Assembly: GCA_015066085.1 (NCBI GenBank)
Contig: SVPA01000012.1
Coordinates: forward strand, 1-40,892
Direction of reading: 5' to 3'
Length of the DNA: 40,892 nucleotides
From: Oscillospiraceae bacterium
Lineage (GTDB): Bacteria; Bacillota; Clostridia; Oscillospirales; Acutalibacteraceae
In this document: in pieces, positions 33,299 through 40,892 of the stretch
Numbering within the stretch: the stretch's first letter is position 1
How the letters are laid out: every line of letters begins with the position of its first letter
Position numbers and translations under genes: made by a program
The notes under the pieces: model-generated
The model's input: the letters and a program-made list of their open reading frames with translations, nothing else
Told to the model about the DNA's origin: nothing
Database searches by the model: none

Positions 33299-34663
33299 AT
33301 GGCTTCTAAATTTAAGACTGTATATATATGCTCTTCCTGCGGTTTTGAAAGCCCTAAATGGGTCGGTAAATGCCCAAAATGTTTGGAATGGAATACTATG
33401 GAAGAAGATGTAATAAATGTTGCAAAAACTTCTTCTAACACGCCTTTGCGTAAGGGAAACTCTGTTGCCAGAACAATTAACGAAATAACTGTCGAGAATG
33501 AGCACCGTTTTAAAACGAATATTCCTGAACTTGATAGGGTGCTTGGAGGAGGAATCCTTAAGGGCTCTGTGTCGCTAATAAGCGGCGACCCCGGAATAGG
33601 TAAATCTACCATATTGCTTCAAATTTGTAAGAACATAAGTAAAGACCTTAAAGTGCTTTATGTATCGGGAGAAGAATCTGCGGTTCAGTTAAAACTTCGT
33701 GCTAACCGACTTGGTGTTATTGGAGAAAATATTTTAATAATGGCTGAAACTGATGTTCAGGCCGTATGTGAGTATATTAAATCTTCAAAACCCGACCTTG
33801 TTATGATTGATTCAATTCAGACGATGAAGATTGATGAACTTTCTTCTTCCTACGGAAGTATCGTTCAGGTAAGAGAATCGGCAAATATGCTTTTAGGTGT
33901 TGGTAAAAGCCTTGATGTCCCGATACTTATTGTCGGTCATGTCAATAAGGGTGGAGAGATTGCGGGACCGAAAGTATTAGAACATATTGTTGACACGGTT
34001 CTATATTTTGAGGGCGAACGCAATCAAGCCTATAGAATTTTAAGAGCGGTTAAAAACCGTTTTGGCTCAACAAATGAAATCGGCGTATTTGAGATGACCG
34101 AAAGCGGTCTTGTTGAGGTTGAAAACCCTTCTGCGATGCTTCTGTCGGGAAGAATAAATAATGTATCAGGCTCGGCAATAACCTGCGTTATCGAGGGTAC
34201 AAGACCAATTCTTGCCGAAGTTCAAGCGCTTGTAACTGCTACGGGCTTTGGAAACCCCAGAAGAATGTCTACAGGTTTTGATTACAATAGATTTAATCTT
34301 ATACTTGCTGTACTTGAAAAGCGCGAGGGACTGTATTTTTCAAGCCTTGACGCCTATCTTAATATTGTCGGCGGTCTAAAACTTGAAGAACCGGCAGTTG
34401 ACCTTGCGGTAGCAATGGCATTAGTTTCGGGGGTTAGAGATTTTCCAATACCCGACGAAATGGTCATATTAGGCGAGGTTGGTCTTTCGGGCGAAGTAAG
34501 GACCGTTCCGAGAATTTTAGAGCGAGTTAAAGAGTCTAAGCGCCTAGGCTTTACAAGTTGCGTTGTTCCAAAGTCTTGCCTTAAACATCTTTCTTCTGTC
34601 AAAGGTGATATTGAACTGATTGGAGTATCTACATTATCACAGGCGATTTCATTATTAAAATAG
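33299..34663 (+). CDS. radA: DNA repair protein RadA
   Basis: A RecA-like ATPase that helps process recombination intermediates and branch migration. The 454-residue protein has the N-terminal C4 zinc finger (CSSCGFES...CPKC, residues about 10-27), Walker A GDPGIGKST, the RadA-specific KNRFGSTNE motif and a C-terminal Lon-protease-like domain (from about 270: LDAYLNIVGGLKLEEPAVDLAVAM, split by a short loop). The ATG at 33299 follows TAGGAGT; an in-frame GTG at 33281 is less likely. Firmicutes often have radA after clpC or near disA; here it stands alone between cwlD and a terminator. Confidence 0.95.
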   Translation: MASKFKTVYICSSCGFESPKWVGKCPKCLEWNTMEEDVINVAKTSSNTPLRKGNSVARTINEITVENEHRFKTNIPELDRVLGGGILKGSVSLISGDPGIGKSTILLQICKNISKDLKVLYVSGEESAVQLKLRANRLGVIGENILIMAETDVQAVCEYIKSSKPDLVMIDSIQTMKIDELSSSYGSIVQVRESANMLLGVGKSLDVPILIVGHVNKGGEIAGPKVLEHIVDTVLYFEGERNQAYRILRAVKNRFGSTNEIGVFEMTESGLVEVENPSAMLLSGRINNVSGSAITCVIEGTRPILAEVQALVTATGFGNPRRMSTGFDYNRFNLILAVLEKREGLYFSSLDAYLNIVGGLKLEEPAVDLAVAMALVSGVRDFPIPDEMVILGEVGLSGEVRTVPRILERVKESKRLGFTSCVVPKSCLKHLSSVKGDIELIGVSTLSQAISLLK

Positions 34664-34697
34664 AAAAACCGAACTAACTCATGTTAGTTCGGTTTTT
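34664..34697. terminator. Bidirectional terminator between radA and the P-type ATPase
   Basis: AAAAACCGAACTAAC-TCAT-GTTAGTTCGGTTTTT: fifteen-pair perfect stem between convergent genes. Confidence 0.93.
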
Positions 34698-34701
34698 TGT
34701 T

Positions 34702-37314
34702 TTAGTTATGGATTTTTTTAATTTCAACAATCTTTAGTACTTCATCAACCGCTAAAACAGTAAGAGCGGTAACAGGAGCAAGAATCGAACCTTCAACCGA
34801 CAGACTGCCAAGAGAAAGAAGATAACCAATAGGTGTTATAAGGTTTATGAGGTACACAAACAGACTTGCAACGCATACAATCGGCATTATAAGAGAAGTG
34901 AAAGCGCTTTTTGAAACAACGGTCTGCGACAGGTTAGTGCTAAACGCATGAACTGCAAAGGCCAGTGTAACTATTGCAAAGGTTGTTGAAGATGCACATT
35001 CGTATCCATTATTAAGTGTTACTGCAAACCCAATAACAGAAATCAGTGTAACGACCAAAGAGGGTAAAATAAATTTAAGAAGAGAAATTTTGTCAAATAA
35101 TATTTTACCTTTAGGAACAAGGCGTAACGGCGTTTTTCCGTTTTCTGCCATAATTGCAAGACAGGGAAGTATTAAAGAAAGTAGAGATAATACCATAATT
35201 CCTGCCATAGATATAGGCGTTTTTCCAAAGATGAGCAAACAAAAGAATACCGTTGAGAAAATAGAAATATTATATGTAAGATAATAGTTTAAACACTTTT
35301 TAATGGAAACGAAAATATTTCCGCTTTCCTGAATCGCTTTAACTATTGTTCTGAAACGATTGTCGTTAACAACAATTTGGGCTTGGTCTTTAACCATATC
35401 TGAGGCGGTGCGACCAAGAGCACAACCGACATCTGCTTGGCTTAAAGCCTGAGCCTCATAAACGCTGTCAGCGGTAACAAATACCTTTTCTCCGCACTGT
35501 TTCAGGGCGCTTACAATTCTTGCTTTATCTTCGGGTGCAATTCTTGCAAAAACAGAAAATTTATGTATGTTTTCAATAAGGGTGTTATCGTCCATCTCTG
35601 CGAGTTGTTCGCCCGTAATTGCTGACTCCTCATTACTGATAATACCGACTCGATATGCTGTACTAATGGCAGTTTCAAGGTGGTCACCCGTAATCATAAC
35701 GACACGAATACCCGCTTTATTACATTCCTTGTAAAGTTTTACTGCTTTAGTATCAATCTGGTCGGCAAAACCAATAATTCCCGTAAAGGTCAGTTCGTTC
35801 TCTAATTCTTCGCTGTTTGGGTTTACGGGGATTTCGTCAAGATACTTTATTGCAACCGCAATAACCATTAAACCCGATTTCGCGTACTCGGTAGTGATTT
35901 TTTCAATTTCACTGCCTTCAATATTGGTGCAACGCTCGGCAATTACCTCGGGCGCACCTTTAATAATTGCAACAGGACTGCCGTTAATTGCGGTTACCGT
36001 TGTCATAAGACGGCGTTCAGAATCGAAGGGCAGTTCGGCAAGTTTAGGATACATTCCGTCAATATCGTTCTTGTTAGCACCGATATATTTAATAGAGGCC
36101 GATTCAATTGACCTTTCAATATTGTTTGAGTGGCGCTCGGCGTGTTCATCGTGGCGAAGATTACTGCAAATTAGTGCAAGTTTAAGAACAGCAGCACTCG
36201 CTTCATCGCAATTTTTACTCGTTAGGTCAACCGTTTCTTTTCCGTTGTAAATTTTAGAAACTCGTAAATTTTCTGTTGTAAAAGTACCTGTTTTATCTGC
36301 GCAGATAACCGATATGTCTTTGATATCCTCAAGTATGTTTGTGTCTTTTACGGTTATACCCGCCAAATTCAATCTGAAGGCTGAGCAGGTAGTTGCTATT
36401 GTAAGAAGCATAGGAATTGCTGTTGCCAAGGAGGCAACATAAAGCGATAAAGATAGGAATAAGTGTGAAACAACTATGCTGGCAAAATTAGCGTTTGAGA
36501 AAAAGTTTGCAAGTATGCCGGCAAGAAAAATTACAACAAAGGATATAATTGCCGTTTTGTTGCAGATTTTTTTGATTTTTAATAGTTTTGAAGTTAGAAT
36601 ACTTTCGGTCGTTTCAACCGAATTTGCAAGTGTGTTTTGGCTGCCTATCTCGGTAGAATCACCCGTTTCGGTAACAACAGCAAGACCTTTACCGTTTACA
36701 ACAACACTGCCGCAATAAACCATATTAAAACGCTTAGCCAAAGGGGTTATGTCTTCGTAGAGACTATCAGGAATTTTGTCAACAGGTACTGTTTCGCCTG
36801 AAACCGCATACTCGTCGCACTTTAAAACATATGCATCGATAAGTCTTCCGTCGGCACGTATATAGTCACCCGCTTTTAAAACCATTATATCTCCTGGGAC
36901 AAGCAGTTTCTTATCAAGCGACATTTCTTTTCCGTCACGAATAACTGTAACAGAGGAGGAAACCGTATTTTTAAGTTTTTGTTTTTGATAATTTGAAATG
37001 TACTTACAGATTCCCGAAATCAATGCAATTAAAAGAGTAACAAGAATTACAACAAGAGCATTTTGCCAACCGCTAAGGTCCAAAAGCGAAACGAGTACCC
37101 AGTATATAACCGAAACTGCAAGTAAAAACAAAACCGAAAAAGATTTTAACTCGTTTAGTATATAGCAAAAGATATTTTTCTTTTCGGTATTTTGATATTC
37201 ATTTTTTCCGCATTCTTTAAGTCGAGAGAGTGCTTCTGATGATGAGAGGCCGTTTTGTTTGTCAGAATTAAGTTCTAAGAGAACCTGTTCGGCAGTAGAG
37301 TTATGCCAAATCAA
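34702..37314 (-). CDS. Atypical P-type ATPase with degenerate motifs
   Basis: An 870-residue P2/P3-like cation ATPase layout: N-terminal cation-ATPase domain, actuator domain with SGE (172-174) in DEYAVSGETVPVDK, the phosphorylated aspartate Asp340 in CADKTGTFT, KGAPEVI in the nucleotide domain, MITGDHLETA, and ten or so membrane helices. Two motifs are unusual. The TM4 cation motif, normally PEGLP, reads AIPMLLTI without the Glu. The hinge motif, normally TGDGVNDAPAL, reads TADSVYEAQAL (615-620: A-D-S-V-Y-E). The phosphorylation site is intact, so it may still hydrolyse ATP, but the transported ion cannot be guessed. Start is TTG, six bases after GGAGGG. It is monocistronic. Confidence 0.85.
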   Translation of the reverse strand: MIWHNSTAEQVLLELNSDKQNGLSSSEALSRLKECGKNEYQNTEKKNIFCYILNELKSFSVLFLLAVSVIYWVLVSLLDLSGWQNALVVILVTLLIALISGICKYISNYQKQKLKNTVSSSVTVIRDGKEMSLDKKLLVPGDIMVLKAGDYIRADGRLIDAYVLKCDEYAVSGETVPVDKIPDSLYEDITPLAKRFNMVYCGSVVVNGKGLAVVTETGDSTEIGSQNTLANSVETTESILTSKLLKIKKICNKTAIISFVVIFLAGILANFFSNANFASIVVSHLFLSLSLYVASLATAIPMLLTIATTCSAFRLNLAGITVKDTNILEDIKDISVICADKTGTFTTENLRVSKIYNGKETVDLTSKNCDEASAAVLKLALICSNLRHDEHAERHSNNIERSIESASIKYIGANKNDIDGMYPKLAELPFDSERRLMTTVTAINGSPVAIIKGAPEVIAERCTNIEGSEIEKITTEYAKSGLMVIAVAIKYLDEIPVNPNSEELENELTFTGIIGFADQIDTKAVKLYKECNKAGIRVVMITGDHLETAISTAYRVGIISNEESAITGEQLAEMDDNTLIENIHKFSVFARIAPEDKARIVSALKQCGEKVFVTADSVYEAQALSQADVGCALGRTASDMVKDQAQIVVNDNRFRTIVKAIQESGNIFVSIKKCLNYYLTYNISIFSTVFFCLLIFGKTPISMAGIMVLSLLSLILPCLAIMAENGKTPLRLVPKGKILFDKISLLKFILPSLVVTLISVIGFAVTLNNGYECASSTTFAIVTLAFAVHAFSTNLSQTVVSKSAFTSLIMPIVCVASLFVYLINLITPIGYLLSLGSLSVEGSILAPVTALTVLAVDEVLKIVEIKKIHN

Positions 37315-37344
37315 ATGAATCCCTCCAAAATTTTATATATAACA

Positions 37345-37373
37345 ATTTTACTATACACAAAGAAATAAATCAA
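37345..37373 (-). promoter_or_regulatory. Sigma-A promoter of the P-type ATPase gene
   Basis: Minus strand: TTGATT, 17-bp spacer, TAAAAT, about 30 bases before the TTG start. Confidence 0.65.
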
Positions 37374-37417
37374 CAATAAAATACAAATCAAATACTTCTT
37401 TATTTTTTAAAAAAATA

Positions 37418-37426
37418 TGATATAAT
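37418..37426 (+). promoter_or_regulatory. Extended -10 promoter of prmA
   Basis: TGATATAAT: a consensus -10 with the TGn extension. The -35 region 17 bases upstream is poor, as is common with extended -10 promoters. ACGGAG precedes the prmA ATG about 20 bases downstream. Confidence 0.6.
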
Positions 37427-37456
37427 AAATGAATAATAATGAAACGGAGATAATTT

Positions 37457-38380
37457 ATGAATTGGACTGAAATTTCTGTAAAGGTTAATTCCGAATATAC
37501 AGAACAGGCTGCGGCTATTGCTAATATGTCGGTACCCTACGGAATTTATATTGAAGATTATTCTGACCTTATAGAGCAATCCTGGGAAATTGCGCATGTG
37601 GACCTTATTGAACAGGAACTTTTAAATAAAGACCGGAGTTATTCCGTTATTCATATTTACATTTCTGAAGAAGACAATGCTGTAGAGGCCTGTGAATATA
37701 TAAAAGAACTTCTTTTGGCGTCTAAGATTCCTTTTGAGTTTGTCAGCCGTGAGGTAAATGATTCCGATTGGGCAGACGGCTGGAAAAAGTTTTTTAAATC
37801 TACAAAAATCGGCAATAAACTTGTTATAAGACCGAGTTGGGAAAACTATGAAAATACTTCCGACCGTGTTGTTCTGAGTATCGACCCCGGTGCAGCCTTT
37901 GGAACGGGTACTCATGCAACAACTTCTCTTTGTCTTGAGATTCTGGAAAAATATACAAATAATTCATCAAGGGTGCTTGATATTGGATGTGGAAGCGGAA
38001 TTTTAAGTATTGCTTCGGTACTTCTTGGTGCTACTTGTGCTGTCGGTGTGGATATTGATGCCCAGTCGGTTAAGGTTGCAAAAGAAAATGCTGAAATAAA
38101 TAATGTTTCCGATAAAACAAGATATATTGTCGGCGACCTTGCTGATAAAATTACTGATAAATATGATATTATTTGTGCTAATATCGTTGCCGATGTCATT
38201 ATAAAATTACTTGAAAATGTTGAAGATTATATGAATGATAATGCAGTTTTAATCACTTCGGGAATTATTGATGTTCGTGAAAATGATGTTGTTTCTGCTT
38301 TTGAACGCTTTGGCTATCAAATAATCGAAAAACATACCAAAGATAACTGGTGTGCATTTGTCTTAATGAAAGGAAAATAA
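37457..38380 (+). CDS. prmA: Ribosomal protein L11 methyltransferase
   Basis: SAM-dependent enzyme that trimethylates L11. The 307-residue protein has an N-terminal L11-binding domain starting WTEISVKVNSEYTEQAA, DWADGWKKFFKSTKIG, DPGAAFGTGTHATTSLCLE, the SAM motif VLDIGCGSGILSIAS and CANIVADVI, all diagnostic of PrmA. Its TAA is one base from the prfB ATG, so the two are coupled. rsmE, a frequent neighbour, is not visible. Confidence 0.95.
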   Translation: MNWTEISVKVNSEYTEQAAAIANMSVPYGIYIEDYSDLIEQSWEIAHVDLIEQELLNKDRSYSVIHIYISEEDNAVEACEYIKELLLASKIPFEFVSREVNDSDWADGWKKFFKSTKIGNKLVIRPSWENYENTSDRVVLSIDPGAAFGTGTHATTSLCLEILEKYTNNSSRVLDIGCGSGILSIASVLLGATCAVGVDIDAQSVKVAKENAEINNVSDKTRYIVGDLADKITDKYDIICANIVADVIIKLLENVEDYMNDNAVLITSGIIDVRENDVVSAFERFGYQIIEKHTKDNWCAFVLMKGK

Positions 38381-38381
38381 T

Positions 38382-39503
38382 ATGCTCGAATTTGAAGAAC
38401 TTGGACTGAAACTTTCTTCCTATAAGGATGAACTTTGTGACCTTAAAGATGCAATTGGCTATGAAAGTCTTGTTGAACAGGTTGCAAAACTTGAAGCCCA
38501 GGCTGCTGCTCCCGGTTTTTGGGACGATATTGAGAAATCACAAGCGGTAGTGCAAAAAACAAGCAAACTTAAAAGCAAAATTGAGGAATATGACCAACTT
38601 ACTGCCTTGTATGACGATACCGAGGTTTTAATAGAAATTGCCAATGAGGCTCAGGACCTTTCGGAACTTGAAGAGGTTTCTTCTTCAATAGAAGAATTTG
38701 TAAGCTTGCTATCTAAAATGCGTCTTGCAACCCTGCTTACAGGTGAGTACGACAAGAGTAATGCTATCTTAACCTTCCACGCAGGAGCTGGCGGAACCGA
38801 GGCACAGGACTGGAATCAAATGATTGTAAGAATGTATAGCCGTTGGGGAGAATCTCACGGCTTTAAGGTTACGATGATTGATTTTCTGGACGGCGATGAA
38901 GCGGGCCTAAAAAGTGCCGTTTTGCGAATAGAGGGAGAGAATGCATACGGTTATCTTAAAAGTGAGGCAGGAGTTCATCGACTGGTTAGAATTTCTCCTT
39001 TTGACGCTTCGGGAAGAAGACATACATCTTTTGCGTCGCTCGATGTAATGCCTGAAATTGACGATAGCGTTGAGGTTGAAATCCGCCCTGATGATTTAAG
39101 GGTTGATACCTATCGTTCAAGCGGAGCGGGCGGTCAGCATATCAACAAAACTGAATCTGCAATACGAATTACCCATCTTCCAACGGGAATAGTGGTTGCC
39201 TGTCAGAACGAGAGAAGTCAGCACCAGAATCGTGAGATGGCAATGAAAATGCTTAAATCAAAACTTATTGAAATCAAGGAAAGGGAACACCTTGAGAAGA
39301 TTGAAGATATAAAGGGAGTTCAAAAGGAGATTGCCTGGGGCTCTCAAATAAGGTCATATGTATTTATGCCCTACACCCTTGTTAAAGACCATAGAACTTC
39401 TTTTGAAAGCGGAAATGTTAGTGCTGTAATGGACGGAGACCTTGACGGATTTATTAACGCCTATCTTAAGGCGTCTTCGCTAAATCAATTAAAGGAAGAA
39501 TAA
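38382..39503 (+). CDS. prfB: Peptide chain release factor 2 (single continuous frame)
   Basis: RF2 ends translation at UGA and UAA. The 373-residue protein has the RF2-type anticodon region around ISPFDASGRRHTSF (SPF tripeptide) and the catalytic GGQ in SSGAGGQHINKTES, plus the PGFWDD segment near residue 44. Most bacteria encode RF2 with a +1 programmed frameshift near codon 25; here the whole protein is in one frame from an ATG with AAAGGAAA upstream, so that autoregulation is absent. It lies between prmA and a lipoprotein gene. Confidence 0.96.
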   Translation: MLEFEELGLKLSSYKDELCDLKDAIGYESLVEQVAKLEAQAAAPGFWDDIEKSQAVVQKTSKLKSKIEEYDQLTALYDDTEVLIEIANEAQDLSELEEVSSSIEEFVSLLSKMRLATLLTGEYDKSNAILTFHAGAGGTEAQDWNQMIVRMYSRWGESHGFKVTMIDFLDGDEAGLKSAVLRIEGENAYGYLKSEAGVHRLVRISPFDASGRRHTSFASLDVMPEIDDSVEVEIRPDDLRVDTYRSSGAGGQHINKTESAIRITHLPTGIVVACQNERSQHQNREMAMKMLKSKLIEIKEREHLEKIEDIKGVQKEIAWGSQIRSYVFMPYTLVKDHRTSFESGNVSAVMDGDLDGFINAYLKASSLNQLKEE

Positions 39504-39507
39504 ATTT

Positions 39508-40494
39508 ATGAAGAAGTTAGTGGCAGTAATGCTGTCAGTTATAATTCTTTTGCTATTGTTGGTTGGTTGCACAAGTAACCTTTACTATAAATACGATATG
39601 AAAGAATTTGTTACGCTCGGTGACTTCTCTTTTGAAGTCGACCGCAATTCGCCTGAGTATATTGACGCTACCAAATATTTTTATACCGAAAGTTTTGGAA
39701 CTGATTTAAATTATGAAACTGCAAAGGGACTTGTTGAATACGGGGACACAGTAAACATAAATTATGTTGGCGATTGTAACGGTAAAACTTTCTTGCACGG
39801 AACCGGCGTCAACTTTGACCTTACAATAGGCTCAGACTCTTTTGCCGTTCCCGGTTTTGAAGACGCTTTAATAGGGGCTGAAATTGGTAAGGAAACTTCT
39901 TTTGTGGTGACACTTCCCGAAGACTTTATAAATAGCGAGGTAGCGGGTAAGAAAGCGTCTTATAATGTAACCGTTAATTATGCCGTAAAGGGTGCTTATC
40001 CAACTGATGATGACGCAAAGAAATACGGATTTGACTCGCTAAAGGATTATGAGGACAAGGTGGACAGATATGCAGTAGGTGTCTGCATTTTTAGCAATGC
40101 TTTTGAAACTGCTGAAATTAAAGATTATCCTAAAAAAGAGGCTGATTTACTCTTTGACCAAGCCTTTAATGCGTTTAAGAAACTGTGCTCTGAAAACGGA
40201 ACAACGGTTAATAAATATGTTAGTGATAACAAAATTACCCTTACTGTGCTTAAAGAACATATTATGTCCTATGAGGTTAAGAAGGGAATGGAAACCTATT
40301 TAGTTGCTTACGCTCTTCTTCAAAAATATGAGGTTAAACTAACAAGTGATGATATTCAGTCCAAACGAATCAAACTTGAGAAAAAGTATCAATACGATTT
40401 ACTTGCAAATGGCTTTGATGAAATAAATATTGAGCAGGCTGCTGCCTATGATAAGGCGGTTGAAACACTATATAACTATGCTGTAATTAAATAA
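39508..40494 (+). CDS. Lipoprotein with FKBP-type PPIase / trigger-factor-like domains
   Basis: A 328-residue predicted lipoprotein: basic N-terminus, long hydrophobic helix and lipobox LVGC with Cys21. From about residue 75 to 165 it has an FKBP-type prolyl isomerase domain (GDTVNINYVGDCNGKTF, FDLTIGSDSFAVPGFEDALIGAEIG, then a VTLPEDF segment). The helical remainder (about 170-328) resembles the trigger-factor C-terminal arms. The trigger-factor ribosome-binding N-domain is absent, so it would act as a foldase outside the membrane. It begins four bases after prfB and is followed by a terminator. Confidence 0.8.
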   Translation: MKKLVAVMLSVIILLLLLVGCTSNLYYKYDMKEFVTLGDFSFEVDRNSPEYIDATKYFYTESFGTDLNYETAKGLVEYGDTVNINYVGDCNGKTFLHGTGVNFDLTIGSDSFAVPGFEDALIGAEIGKETSFVVTLPEDFINSEVAGKKASYNVTVNYAVKGAYPTDDDAKKYGFDSLKDYEDKVDRYAVGVCIFSNAFETAEIKDYPKKEADLLFDQAFNAFKKLCSENGTTVNKYVSDNKITLTVLKEHIMSYEVKKGMETYLVAYALLQKYEVKLTSDDIQSKRIKLEKKYQYDLLANGFDEINIEQAAAYDKAVETLYNYAVIK

Positions 40495-40500
40495 TGATAA

Positions 40501-40535
40501 AAAAGCACTACAATTTTTTGTAGTGCTTTTTGTCG
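40501..40535. terminator. Intrinsic terminator of prmA-prfB-lipoprotein
   Basis: AAAAGCACTACAA-TTTT-TTGTAGTGCTTTT, thirteen-pair stem with A and T flanks. Confidence 0.92.
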
Positions 40536-40555
40536 AAATAAAATCATTTTTATAA

Positions 40556-40584
40556 GGTTAATATTTGGCATCTCAGGCAATAAT
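40556..40584 (+). promoter_or_regulatory. Candidate sigma-F-type promoter of sigG
   Basis: GGTTA, 15-bp spacer, GGCAATAAT. The -10 fits the sigma-F pattern GGnnAnAnT; the -35 fits GYWTA at four of five positions. The first base of RNA would fall just before the GGAGGTG ribosome site. In Bacillus, sigG is transcribed by sigma-F, which makes this plausible but not proven. Confidence 0.35.
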
Positions 40585-40605
40585 TTTAATGCGGAGGTGT
40601 TCTTT

Positions 40606-40892
40606 TTGTATATAAATAAGGTTGTAATTTGCGGAGTTGACACATCTAAACTTCCTATTTTAAAGGAAAAGGAAAAAGAAGTGTTACTTCTTAAAGTAAA
40701 AGAGGGTAACAAACAAGCACGAGAGGAGTTAATAAACGGTAATTTACGGTTGGTTTTAAGCGTAATTCAGCGTTTTACTGGCAGAGGAGAAAATCTCGAT
40801 GACCTTTTTCAAATCGGCTGTATAGGTCTTATTAAGTCAATTGATAATTTTGATATAACCCAGCAGGTAAAATTTTCGACCTATGCCGTTCC
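40606..40892 (+). CDS. sigG: RNA polymerase sporulation sigma factor SigG, N-terminal part (3' end outside window)
   Basis: The frame opens with TTG at 40606, six bases after GGAGGTG, and runs to the window edge (95 codons visible). The forespore sigma factor SigG directs late forespore genes. The N-terminus NKVVICGVDTSKLPILKEKE is the SigG-specific leader, and NGNLRLVLSVIQRFTGRGEN, DDLFQIGCIGLIKSIDNFD and VKFSTYAVP form sigma region 2 up to the core-binding segment. The usual 'F-DITQQVKFSTYAVP' promoter-melting region begins at the edge. Standing after a strong terminator, it is transcribed on its own in this view; in Bacillus it follows spoIIGA-sigE, which are not seen here. No start other than TTG fits the ribosome site. 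Confidence 0.93.
   Translation, partial: MYINKVVICGVDTSKLPILKEKEKEVLLLKVKEGNKQAREELINGNLRLVLSVIQRFTGRGENLDDLFQIGCIGLIKSIDNFDITQQVKFSTYAV

Noticed and set aside
36476..36718. 80-codon plus-strand frame opposite the P-type ATPase
   Set aside because: Shadow of the real minus-strand gene; no ribosome site or recognisable motif.
38421..38441. AAGGAT followed by CTT-TGT-GAC in prfB, resembling a mutated CUU-UGA-C frameshift site
   Set aside because: Counting back from the conserved PGFWDD segment puts the normal frameshift point about seven codons further downstream (near codons 25-26), so the resemblance is probably chance.
1..40892. CRISPR arrays, insertion sequences, integrases, toxin-antitoxin pairs, tRNA and rRNA genes
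   Set aside because: Nothing with the required repeats, terminal inverted repeats, protein motifs or cloverleaf sequence was found on either strand.

Overview
This window looks like ordinary chromosome from an endospore-forming, low-to-mid GC Clostridia bacterium, probably a gut-type Oscillospirales/Ruminococcaceae relative (inference). The reasons are a dxs-tlyA-nadK-argR-recN cluster, yajC followed by a TIGR04086-type membrane protein, an MBOAT/DHHW/DUF4358 surface cassette, cwlD and the N-terminus of sigG. Sigma-A promoters close to TTGACA-17-TATAAT and U-tailed hairpins are easy to see. TTG starts are common (dxs, nadK, cwlD, the P-type ATPase, sigG). I see no rRNA, tRNA, CRISPR array, insertion sequence or phage gene, and no gene-free stretch longer than about 300 bases.

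Layout. 1-3395: the end of an arginine operon (argJ partial, argB, argD, argF). 3396-6420: ferrous iron uptake, with a DtxR-type repressor divergent from feoA-feoB-small Cys-rich protein; two identical-core dyads precede feoA and feoB. 6423-8320: DUF1015 protein plus an RluA-type pseudouridine synthase. 8319-10216 (minus): a phosphoribosyltransferase-like protein, an orphan class I fumarate hydratase beta subunit and a DivIVA-like coiled-coil protein. 10264-19906 (plus): a long housekeeping operon, nusB-xseA-xseB-ispA-dxs-tlyA-nadK-argR-recN-tyrS. 19917-24684 (minus): an HTH-GlmM fusion, then asd-dapA-dapB for the lysine/diaminopimelate branch. 24739-26955: queA-tgt for queuosine. 26968-31624: a membrane O-acyltransferase cassette for a cell-surface polymer. 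31628-34697: yajC, TIGR04086 protein, cwlD, radA. 34702-37373 (minus): an atypical P-type ATPase. 37418-40530: prmA, prfB and a lipoprotein with an FKBP/trigger-factor-like architecture. 40606-end: sigG, cut by the window edge.

How the genes connect. ArgR, encoded in the middle of the window, would be expected to control the arg operon at the left edge. The DtxR-like protein is the obvious candidate reader of the two feo dyads. ispA and dxs supply isoprenoid precursors. CwlD and SigG point to sporulation. The MBOAT, its two SGNH/DHHW-type partners and a lipoprotein form one co-directional unit that probably acylates an exported glycan.

The items most worth a second look are the XRE-type HTH fused in frame to phosphoglucosamine mutase (with a dyad in its upstream region), the twin feo operators with an intervening terminator-like hairpin, the P-type ATPase whose TM4 and hinge motifs are degenerate, the two-partner acyltransferase cassette, and the phosphoribosyltransferase-like gene whose acidic PRPP motif is missing and whose mRNA probably begins with a stem-loop. 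I do not see a clearly new multi-gene defence or mobile system.
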